Of a stretch of 64,000 bases of DNA, positions 22,812 to 32,161 are shown piece by piece; positions within the stretch are counted from its first letter, which is position 1; every line of letters begins with the position of its first letter. Below the pieces are notes generated by a model that saw only the letters and a program-made list of their open reading frames with translations, was not told where the DNA came from and did no database searches. The DNA comes from Bactericera cockerelli. Its lineage: Eukaryota; Arthropoda; Insecta; Hemiptera; Triozidae. A program made the position numbers and the translations under genes. The stretch spans positions 8,129,736-8,193,735 of the forward strand of contig CM044964.1 of NCBI GenBank assembly GCA_024516035.1, read 5' to 3'.

Positions 22812-23957
22812 AGGCAATTAGAATGCGAAATAAATATATAATTAAGGAAGTAAAAGAAGTATTTCCGATAATAATAATAATACAGTAAATTATATTTTCT
22901 AACTGACATCCTTTCGATGTTTGCACAGTACCTACAATATTTAGATGTTGATTCAGGGTGGATGGAGGATTCTTTTTGTTTTTTCTCCTTCAATTTCGTA
23001 TTTACTTCTACTTATTGATACTAACGCTGCAGATATTATACGATAGATATAATTATGAGGTATGTAAAACCAAAAAACCTAAATATTTACGAAAGTCAAT
23101 ATTAATTTATTGACCTATTAAAAGTCTTCAGTTGCCTTTAAAAATCGTGAATCCCCAAAGTACCTTAAAACTTATAAATCCAATTGAAGCAAGACAAGTA
23201 GCAACTCTGCTTCAATAACAAAACATAAAACTTCCTATCAGGGACTAATTACGGCTCCGCCACTGTCAATCCTCAAACAGTGCCCCGGCATCGCCCAAGG
23301 ATCGTCCCTGGGTCCCCGAAGAATTGGGCCCGTTTTCTTCTTGTGCATTTTCTTTCGGGAAAAGTTTCTCACTCCCTCTCCGGATCAATAATACTCCACC
23401 GTCTAGACACTTTTATTAGGGAAGAAAAAAAAGTGAGAAGAAACAGTCGAGGGAGTGAAAGAGGGGAAAACGAGGGAGAAACTGCGAGGAGCGGAAAGAG
23501 GCGAGGGAAAAAATTTAAGATGCTGTTAAAGACAAAGAGAGTAAGATGTTTCCGGGAGGGAGATTCTGTGAGAGGAAATGCACGGATGCAATGAAGAGTG
23601 GGACTTTTGGGCGGAGAGGGATTAAGGGGAAATTTACGAAAATTTTCGTAAGAAGAAGGGAAGAAATGTTCCGAGGAACGGGAAATGTGGACGAAAAGGG
23701 TAAAAATGAGATGGGATTTTTGCTTCTTCTTCCTTCTTTCGTGTTAGTTTGTGTGTTTGGGAAACAAAATTTTGTTGTTAAATGTTTCTCGACTTTCTCG
23801 TGTTGCGTTGGAGGTTGGGATGGGGTTTCTTTCATACTTGGGGAATGATATTATTTTCTAGCTGCACGAGTGTACATAGTGAATGTCTTTTGTGTTGTTC
23901 TAGGGAGAGAGCATTTCGTACACCGTGGTTCTTTGGGATTAGAAGTCATGAGAAGTC
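22812..23957. other. No gene seen; moderately GC-rich single-copy stretch at 23280-23850
   Basis: Two overlapping frames of about 100 codons run on both strands of a purine-rich block (23430-23700), with no known motif. I do not support either as a gene. Confidence 0.5.
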
Positions 23958-24165
23958 TGTCCCGGTAGCTCAGTGGTAAAGGCGGCACTCCGTGAATCCA
24001 GAGATTCAAGATGTCGCGGGTTCGAAACCCATCCGGGACATGACAAGTTATCCTCCCATTTGGGATTTTTACCACATAATAATACGTCTTGGGCTTATAC
24101 TGCTGGAATAATGGGACCTAATAGTCCTAATCAGGCAGTATAAGTAAGGCGATATTATTATTATT
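23958..24165 (+). mobile_element. SINE-A, full length
   Basis: GTCCCGGTAGCTCAGTGGTA, B box CGGGTTCGAAACCC, and tail AGGCGATATTATTATTATT. Confidence 0.88.
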
Positions 24166-24354
24166 TATGGTTGATCTTCTAAATATGATTTTGTTAATAA
24201 AACTTCATGATTATAAGATAGGTAAAATTGGAATTTTAAAATTATAATTTAGGTTATTCATTTTGCTTGACGTTTGTCGTTTATTATAGTTAGCACTTTT
24301 TAAAAGCATTCTGCAATACACGCTCTTTGTCTGTAATAATAATACTAAATAAAA

Positions 24355-24475
24355 AATTCCTGCCCCGCTGGGAATCGAACCCAGGTCACCATGCGCACAA
24401 TGCCTAGCGCGCTAACTCACTCTGCCACGGTGACTATTGATATGACCATGCAGTTGAAAGCAATGTTAAATTTTT
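24355..24475 (-). mobile_element. SINE-B head and 5S-SINE tail fragment
   Basis: CTGGGAATCGAACCCAGGTC and TAGCGCGCTAACTCACTCTG on + are the reverse of SINE-B. ATGACCATGCAGTTGAAAG at 24441 is a 5S-SINE tail. Confidence 0.75.
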
Positions 24476-24481
24476 GTTTAA

Positions 24482-24604
24482 AAAAAACGCTTGCATACGA
24501 GTCTGCAACCATTTCGACATTTTCATCTTTACTATTCAAGGTCCAAAACCCAACTGACCAAATTTCGTATTGTGCGCATGACACACACTTTCCCTCTTCT
24601 CTTA
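24482..24604 (+). repeat. Repeat R-L, left part
   Basis: GCTTGCATACGAGTCTGCAA to CACACTTTCCCTCTTCTC, matching the - strand of 12415-12570. It is cut by the Harbinger-like element; R-L resumes at 27416. Confidence 0.8.
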
Positions 24605-25469
24605 GGCCCGTATTTTTGAACGACCCTAAAACAAATTTAGTGTGAGTGGTCCGGATACGCATGCGCAGTGAATCATATCAGCCACAGAGACAGAATTTAT
24701 TTTGAACTTAAGTCTCGAACGCTTCTCACAAATCTTGAGCGCAGCTCAGCGCATGAGCAGAAAGCAGTCGATCACAACATTTTCCCATTTCAGCCAGAAA
24801 GATCTATATATAAATATAAATAAACAACACGATTCTTTGCATTTCCAATCAGCTGACCCTAAACGTGAATGAAATTTGTTGAAATTCTGAAGTGTCGGAA
24901 ATCGGTCACTTTACAACTGCCGGTGATTTCTCATCGGTATTTTTGAAATTCGTGAAGACACATTATAATATTTTTTGGAAGTGATTTTACTTCGTTAATA
25001 TTTTGTATTTTATTTATTTAACAAATAGATAGCCTTTTTAACAAATTTGATAATTATGCTGACACTATTCAAGAATCAAACAAAACGCTAATTTTGCACC
25101 GCCAAGAAAGAAAGAAAACCTTTTTTATATTACTGTATCCACGTATTTACATTGGGAAGACGAACATCTTTCAAGAGATATCCTTATTTTGAATGGCCTA
25201 ATAGAACGTGAAGGACAAGCAAGACATCTGACGAAGAAAAAAGTTTGCTAACAAGTAGTTTGGACAAATTAATTTATTTACAAAAGACATGTTGTATATA
25301 TTGAAAGTTAAATATTTGTCATTATTAGTAATATTCTAAATATTAAGAAAAATATTATATGTATCTTTTAATAAAGTATCTGCAAAAAAAATATTTCTAC
25401 CGTACCCTCCTCATTTTAGGACAAAGGTAGCATTTATCAATCTCGTTTTTTTCTTCATAACCACCTTAC

Positions 25470-25665
25470 GACGGTAAAACCACCGTCGTAAGGTGGTTTT
25501 ACCCTCCGATCGTAGGAAACTTACAAACTTTCTACCCACATTAACTTCAGCCAGCCTGGGTTGGGCCGAAATGCCAGCATCACGAAGTCTTCACCTGGAC
25601 GTTGATTAACTTTGGTAGTCCCACGAGAACAGGTGCATTCACCGCGCCATCAACGCTGGCTCTAT
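25470..25665 (-). mobile_element. 5S-SINE inside the Harbinger-like element
   Basis: GCCAGCATCACGAAGTCTTC and GGACGTTGATTAACTTTGGT on +. Just before it (25463-25500) is a perfect 16-base inverted repeat of ACCACCTTACGACGGT. Confidence 0.8.
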
Positions 25666-25839
25666 CTGGTTTATATGCGATGTTAATTATATCACAACGT
25701 ATGTCGTATGTTGACAAAATTTCAAGTAACATATTCATTTTTTATTCTCGTATGTCACAAGTGTTCGTCTCTACCAATACTCATTTTTCCTCACAAGATA
25801 TTAGTGAACCACATAACATCCAAAATACAGATATAAAAA

Positions 25840-26260
25840 AGTCTAATTACTCCAGAATTCGAACTCAGCTCACTTCAATGTAAGTCTGGTGCGCTAGACC
25901 ACTCGGACACTGTGACTCCTGACACCGTAGAGCATAAAAAGTCTTTGAAGGGCTTGGGAAATCATGAATAATGAGTACATTTTGTAGATACCTGTGTAGA
26001 AAAGAAGTAGAATGCAATACATTGAAAAGAAAACATTGAATATGTGATAAAACAATGAAGTAACATTCTTTATTAATAAATTAATTCAATTATTGAACAA
26101 TAGATAACACAGTCTGAGTTGGACCGGGAATAGCTAGCATCAAGATTGTCCAAATTTAAATGGTCACCCATTCAAGTCCTAAATTCGCTGGACGTTGCTT
26201 AACATCATTGACAAAACAAAAACGGATGAACTCATCGTGCCATCGACACTGCTGTCGAAC
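25840..26260 (-). mobile_element. tRNA-like SINE remnant (25840-25925) and 5S-SINE remnant (26110-26260)
   Basis: GAATTCGAACTCAGCTCACT shows a reversed B box. GGTCACCCATTCAAGTCCTA and GCTGGACGTTGCTTAACATC show a reversed 5S internal region. Confidence 0.65.
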
Positions 26261-26774
26261 TTTCTCGTGCTTGTGAGATATAAATTGTAGGTACTTCTTT
26301 CGCTGAGAAGGCTGAGATCGGAATAGTAATAATTATTTTCAATTTGGCTTCAATCTCGGAAAAAAACTTGTTTAAATTCTTAAAAAGGATAGAGCAATTC
26401 AAAACTATTAAACAAAAAGAATCACCAGACAAGAATTATATTTGAAAAGATTAGAAAATGTAAACAATAACACAAATGATTTTCACACAGAGGTAATAAT
26501 ACCCTCTGTGTGAAATGGGCCATATTTCATAGAAAAATAGTAATTGCTCGTGAGCAAAGTAAATGTTTGCAAGCTTTATTTTTAGCTTTGAGATGTACAT
26601 ATACCTTTTACTTCCATAGAAACAAAAGCTTTTGATATTTGATAAAAGAAAAAACTCTTTATTGTACTCAAAACTTTTTTATTGTAGATCGAAGCAACTT
26701 CTTTGGATGTCGGAAGAAAAAGCATTTCCTTCTTTTGAATAGGGCCCAATATTGCGCCTGTGCGGAAACGGAAT

Positions 26775-27225
26775 CGAGCGCTGAGGTTATATAACATAGA
26801 GGGAACCCGATGTATCAAGATTTGCGTTCAAGAGGGACCATCAGCTGATTTCAAAATCAGTGCCAGACTTGTAGTATTTTTTCTCTCGCGAAAGAGTGGG
26901 TACCTAAACTACCTAATTCTTCTGAAATAATATTTTTACTATTTTCATACTTACATATTAGTAATTTCTGTCTTTGCTTCCTCTTTTACTTTCCTTATTT
27001 TCTACTTATTATGTAGTAATATAAGAGTTGGTATCTGACGTGAAAATTAAAGATGTTTAGCTATCCGCCACTACATGAAGTAAACAAAAAATTCAAATAA
27101 ATTGAACCAATCAGAAGCCGGGATTTTGTGAAAGAGGGACCATCAGCTGTTCAAAGTTGGACGCATAAATTTGTTCAACTCGAGATAGGTAAGGTTCCCT
27201 CTATATTATATGATCTCAGTGGAAT
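26775..27225. mobile_element. Nested MITE inside the Harbinger-like element
   Basis: Inverted ends CTGAGGTTATATAACATAG (left) and its near-complement ATATTATATGATCTCAG (right) are followed inward by AGAGGGAACC. A second inverted pair, AGAGGGACCATCAGCTG, lies further in. No coding sequence. Confidence 0.6.
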
Positions 27226-27333
27226 CGAGAGATTCATAAGTTACAATTTGTATACTTCATTGGCCAAAAAATTTCAAAATCCCGACGGTTGTCCCTAAAG
27301 TAGTTTTAGGGACGTTCAAAAATACGGGCCTTA

Positions 27334-27545
27334 GGGTTGCAATATCGAAACGAAAATATCGATATTAGGTATATCGATAATATCGAAACCATAATATCGA
27401 TATCCGATATTAGAAGACTTCTCTCCCTTTACAATTCGATATTTCGTTACATAATATCGTTACATAATATCGTTACATAATTTCGTTACACAATTTCGTC
27501 ACATAATTTTGGTTATGTGCCAGAGCAAAGACATGAAAATGTCAA
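27334..27545 (+). repeat. ATATCGAT-rich segment and right part of repeat R-L
   Basis: Several ATATCGATA words occur at 27350-27410 (TATCGATA is also a DREF-type site in flies). Then CTCTCCCTTTACAATTC, CGTTACATAATATCG repeats and GTGCCAGAGCAAAGACATGA follow, as in R-L. Confidence 0.7.
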
Positions 27546-27627
27546 AAAAGAAAAGTCATAGTCTATGCAAAATGTTATTTTCGGTGCCTAGGTGCAAAAT
27601 TACAATGGAGTATTACAAAGAGGATAA

Positions 27628-28112
27628 GAAAAAATCTGGTGTAAACATCACACGACTTTCCTTATCCCCCAAAAAGAAGTCGAATTCCGCCACTGGTGAC
27701 TCAACGGTAACGGATAGTTCAAAATCAGTGCCAAATTCGTAATCAGCACCTTAAAATCATTGGATTTGATATGTTGCAACCCCCATCTGGGGTAAATAAT
27801 AAAAAAGTTAGTCCAAGCGGGTCCCCCCAAAATACCGGTAAATTGAGGCCGGGTTCCAAAAAGTTCAAGATATCAAAAAAATGATGAGAATAGACCCCTA
27901 TTATTTTTTTAATCCGAGAAAATGTTGCTCTCTAACTTTTTTTGTATCTTTAACCAATTTAAAGAAGCGGCGCTTGCGGCTAATATTTGCGGCCCTGCGG
28001 CCGCAGAATGCGGCCGATTTCAACCAAAAGTTTCATGGTTCGTCTGGCGTATAAAATGAATTACCATACAAAATTTCAAGCCTCTAGCTCTTACCGTTCT
28101 CGAGATATCCTG

Positions 28113-28179
<67 letters not shown>

Positions 28180-28312
28180 GCACGGACCAATGGCTGAAAA
28201 CAACTTTTTTGGTATCCTGAGGCTATGATTCGTCCAGAAATGTGAAAAACTGGGTAGGTCAAATTTTCGACGAATACAATACTTTCCTTATTATAGATAA
28301 GGAAAGTAAAAA
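27628..28312 (-). mobile_element. HINE-1 copy, with long (CA)n(GACA)n
   Basis: Full-length copy of the Helentron-like family. Its microsatellite at 28116-28180 is the longest, a (CA)n run then (GACA)n. Confidence 0.7.
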
Positions 28313-29559
28313 TCGGTCTCAATTTGAGATATTCGTGGAAAGTCAGACTACGTATTCATACTGGTGCATTAATTATGTCATAGATAACGAGTCCTTGAGC
28401 TTATATTTGTTTACGTGGCTTTTGACATTCTATCGGACGGCTGTTATCTATCCTTTTGTTGGTGAGTGGTGAGCTATCCTACTTACGATCTCAATCAGCC
28501 TCAGTGGTACCAGAATGACAGAACGTCAACGTCAGTTCATTAAAAGTATCGAGTCATTTGATTAAAGATCAAAACAATAAAACAAACTTTTTTCTTTTTT
28601 TCAGAAACTGATTTCACTGAATCTTTGGATTTCCAAAACTATGTTTTGTTACTTTTTTCAAAGCTTAAGAAAATGTTAAGACAAAACCATCCTCAATCCT
28701 TGCAAAACTTCCTTTACCACCACCACTTAAAATTAACACCGACGCGTCTGAGGAAGCAACAGCTCCATCCACAGATTTCCCGAGCAAGCATCGTGCTTCA
28801 CTTCCGAACGTCGCACACTTTTAATTTTTTTCTCTCTCGACTCTCTCTTTTTTTAGCAATTTCATACCTAAAGGCAATTTTTATTATTTTTTTTTATATC
28901 ACAGTCTCTTTTCCTCGGCGGCCTAATCGATATTTTTTATATTAAAACTTGATATTCCTTTTTTGTGCTCAAGTCCCCGATTGCTCCATCCCAGTTTTTG
29001 CCTGCACTTTTTTTTTCAGGCCCATTTTTTTTTTTTCTCTCCCGAGTCTTTCAAAAATTCCCCCCACCTCCGGGACTTTTTTTCTCCCAGTCTCCCGAGC
29101 GTCTAGTGAGTCGTTACTAATGTCTATGCTGCACATTAGAGGACAGTCCCCTCGCCTCGCCTGAGCGGGGCCCGTGTGCCTTTAGAACAACGGATGCGTT
29201 GTCAAAAGTCTGTCCAATGCCTGTTGGCTGTCGTTTGCTGTCGAAGCGTTTTCCTCTGGATCGATGGCGCTGGACTGACATAATGTTTCACTAGACTGGC
29301 GTATCGCTCTTGTTGACTGACGGAACGACTTTCGGCCCTTGTAGAGTTGATTATGTTAACTTTTTTACTGAACGTATTACGTACCATTATTATGATTTAT
29401 TCTGTTTTATTCAGACGGTGGCCTGGGTTCAAATTTCGGCTGGGAATTCTTGCTACTCTGCAATTTGGATGGCTGACACGTGGCGTCATTACGAAAGCAA
29501 TATTTGTGATCAGCGGTTTTGGAATGCTGATCTACCCACTATTAGTTGAGATCAGTGGG
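28313..29559. other. No gene seen
   Basis: Single-copy sequence with T-rich parts. 29400-29520 holds a worn SINE-H-like piece (GGTTCAAATTTCGGCTGGGA). A short hydrophobic frame at 29347-29583 runs into SINE sequence and is not accepted as a gene. Confidence 0.5.
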
Positions 29560-29730
29560 CAAGGCGTTGCGTCGGTCTGGTAATCCAGAGGTCGCGGGTT
29601 CGAAACCTAGCCATGAGAAGTTATCCTCCGATTGGGATTTCGACCACACAAAGTCTTAGGCTTACTACTAGAATAATTTTACTTATTCGTCTGAAAGGGG
29701 CAGTATAAAAAAGGCGATATTATTACATAA
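29560..29730 (+). mobile_element. SINE-A, head altered
   Basis: GGTAATCCAGAGGTCGCGGG, then TTCGAAACCTAGCC, TTATCCTCCGATTGGGATT and AAAAAGGCGATATTATTAC. Confidence 0.75.
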
Positions 29731-29929
29731 TAATACACACATGCGTACATGGTTTGACAGTAAATTTTCCGGACGACCTTCCCCATTGGCTTGGTGGTTC
29801 ACTTATACCATGGGTCACTGGTGTTCTCCTCCTGAGGAGTCTACACGCTTGCATGGCCATATTTTCCATTGGTTGAGGCAGTTCTGCAGCTCGTCAAGTG
29901 AAACTGCTTTCAGTAGGTAGTGGTAGGTC

Positions 29930-30055
29930 GACCTGACCTTGGCGAAGGTCGGCCTGACCTTGGCGTAGGTCAGCCTGACCTTCTCGTCCTTCCTGTCCTT
30001 CGTAAAACTTAAAGGTCAAGTCTCCAGTTGCATGACCTTGACCTTCCTGTAGACG
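29930..30055. promoter_or_regulatory. Cluster of TGACCTT/AGGTCA words
   Basis: At least seven copies of TGACCTT or AGGTCR occur in 125 bases, arranged as direct and inverted repeats (for example TGACCTTGACCTTC at about 30031). AGGTCA is the nuclear-receptor half-site. Partly a diverged tandem repeat, so function is only a possibility. Confidence 0.35.
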
Positions 30056-30149
30056 AGACAGTAAAATACAGTGAACTCAAGGAACCAGAAATCGGTTCTC
30101 TAATGTTATATGAATAACACACTACATATTAGTACATATATTATATTGG

Positions 30150-30258
30150 AAGGTAATTAGGTAATGCTCAAAGCATTTTCTACAACCTAACCCTCAGAGT
30201 CTTATTATTATGTGGTCACAAATTCAAATTAATGAGGAAAAATTCATGCACTGGGTGG
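30150..30258 (-). mobile_element. SINE-F tail fragment
   Basis: AGGTAATGCTCAAAGCATTT and GTGGTCACAAATTCAAATTA on +, ending GCACTGGGTGGGATTC. Confidence 0.75.
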
Positions 30259-30261
30259 GAT

Positions 30262-30412
30262 TCTCTTATACATCCAGTTTTCTTATATCCAGTTCTCTTA
30301 TATTCAGTTCTCTTATATCCAGTTCTCTTATATCAAGTTCCCTTGTATCCTGTTCTCTTATGTCCAGTTCTCTTAAATTCAGTTCTCTTATACTCTTTAC
30401 TCTCTATAGATA
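30262..30412 (+). repeat. 16-bp minisatellite made from a MITE end
   Basis: About ten units of TTCTCTTATATCCAGT. The unit equals the terminal part of the pogo-like MITE at 18163-18305. Confidence 0.85.
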
Positions 30413-30514
30413 GCATAATCATAATGATGTAAAAATTTGAGCTAAAAACAATGAACTACTGACCTTCTCACGTTAACTCAATTTTATGTGAGGTTGTGAT
30501 TCCAGCAACATTTT

Positions 30515-31165
30515 TACTTTCCTTATCCTATAATAAGGAAAGTATTGTATTCGTCGAAAATTTGACCTACCCAGCTTTTCAAATTTCTGGACGAATCATA
30601 GCCTCAGGATACCAAAAAAGTGGTTTTCAGCCATTGGTCCGTGCGTCTGTCTGTGTGTGTGTGTGTGTGTCTGTGTGTGAACAGGATATCTCAAGAACGG
30701 TAAGAGCTAGAGACTTGAAATTTGGTATGGTAATTAATTTTATACACCAGACGAACCATGAAACTTTTGGTTGAAATCGGCCGCATTCTGCGGCCGCAGG
30801 GCCGCAAATATTGGCCGCAAGCACCGCTTCTTTGAATAGGCTAAAGATACAAAAAAAGTTAGAGAACAACATTTTCTCAGATTAAAAAAATAATAGGGGT
30901 TCACTCTGATCATTTTTTTGATATCTTTAACTTTTTGGAAACCGGCCCCAATTTACCGGTATTGTAGGGGGACCCGATTGGACTAACTTTTTTATTATTC
31001 ATCCTAGATGGGGGTTGTGACACATCAAATTAAATGATTTTGAAGTGCTGATCACGAATTTGGCATTGATTTTTAGTTATCTGTTACCGTTCAGTCACCA
31101 GTGGCGGAATTCGACTCCTTTTTGGGAGATAAGGAAAGTCGTGTGATGTTTACACCAGATTTTTT
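30515..31165 (+). mobile_element. HINE-1 copy, full length
   Basis: Full-length + strand copy, from the 5' palindrome CTTTCCTTATCCTATAATAA to the 3' hairpin before TTTTTTT. Confidence 0.7.
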
Positions 31166-31404
31166 TCTTCTATTTTTACATTAGGATTTTTTTTTTTCCT
31201 CATAAAAAAACGAAGAAAAAAAGACTCCATAAATAAAACATCATCATTCTCAATAATTAGGCACGTGTCCATGATCTTGGATTGGTCCTAAACTAAACTT
31301 AACCCATGCGTGACCTTATATTTTTTTGTAATATTCATATTTTATTGGGAAGTTAATTTTTTTTGTACACGAAACCTGGATTTTTGGTTTTTTCGTTTGA
31401 TGGT

Positions 31405-31445
31405 ACAGATTTATTTTCTCTCTCTCTCTCTCCCCTTCTCTCTCT

Positions 31446-31496
<51 letters not shown>

Positions 31497-31507
31497 ATCT
31501 CTCTCCT

Positions 31508-31539
<32 letters not shown>

Positions 31540-31660
31540 CTTCTCTCTCTCTCCCCTGATCTATTTTTTGAATTATTTCAAACATTCCTTAATAATAATA
31601 ATAATAAATCCGTGTCCGTGAGATGGACAGTGGACACACATAGCTATATCCGGGGACCAT
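31405..31660. repeat. (CT)n tract, then a reversed SINE-C tail
   Basis: CT repeats at 31409-31557; AATCCGTGTCCGTGAGATG at 31604 is the SINE-C end in - orientation. Confidence 0.88.
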
Positions 31661-32161
31661 TCCTTTAACTAACTTTTATGCTAGAGCTAGATGTTAGTTA
31701 GAATAAAACACTGAAGGCATAAGAGTAACTATAGTATTGCTGATAATTCCTCTTGTGTAGTCATATTCTTTAAACTTTCACACTTTTGCAAGTGTCCTGC
31801 ATAAACTAGTTTTCTTGTACGTTTTTTTGTTCAATATTAATATTTTTTAAGTTTAATACTGTGTTTAAAAAATGTTTAAAAAATATACTTACAACTTTTT
31901 TTCTTTTTATATTAATTTGAACTTTTCTTTGTTTAAAGTATCAATACCTAATACTTTAAACAAAGAGTAACTATAGTTGCTGAAAGTAACTAAGCAATAA
32001 TAATAATAATAATAAGAATAGGATACCTACCTAATATTGGACACAATTCAATTATAATCGATTTCAATAGCACTAACAAAAAAAAAGACTTTTTTTTATT
32101 ACAAATAGGTGTACATCTATAGCAACAAAAACAACAGAACTATCACCAACTACAACGAATC
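31661..32161. other. VKOR 5' flank
   Basis: AT-rich. No TATA box or initiator can be assigned with confidence. The bases just before the ATG (CTACAACGAATC) are plain. An inverted repeat around TTTAAACAAAGA/TCTTTGTTTAAA lies at 31927-31968. Confidence 0.45.

Larger units (their letters stand above)
24605..27330. mobile_element. 2.73-kb PIF/Harbinger-like element with TTA target duplication
   Basis: Terminal inverted repeats start GGCCCGTATTTTTGAACG and agree over 27 of 28 bases. Both ends are flanked by TTA (24602-24604, 27331-27333), the usual 3-base target of PIF/Harbinger. No transposase frame is visible, so it is non-autonomous. It contains a perfect 16-base hairpin near 25463-25500, two 5S-SINE copies, a tRNA-like SINE remnant and a nested 450-base element. 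The surrounding repeat R-L continues on both sides, giving a paralogous empty site at about 12400. Confidence 0.82.

Noticed and set aside
23280..23850. Pair of overlapping frames of about 100 codons on both strands
   Set aside because: Purine-rich composition, no motif, no splice or start context that favours either strand.
29347..29583. 78-codon hydrophobic frame after a TTTTATTCAG acceptor-like site
   Set aside because: Its centre resembles a worn SINE-H and its end is a SINE-A head; no donor or family motif.
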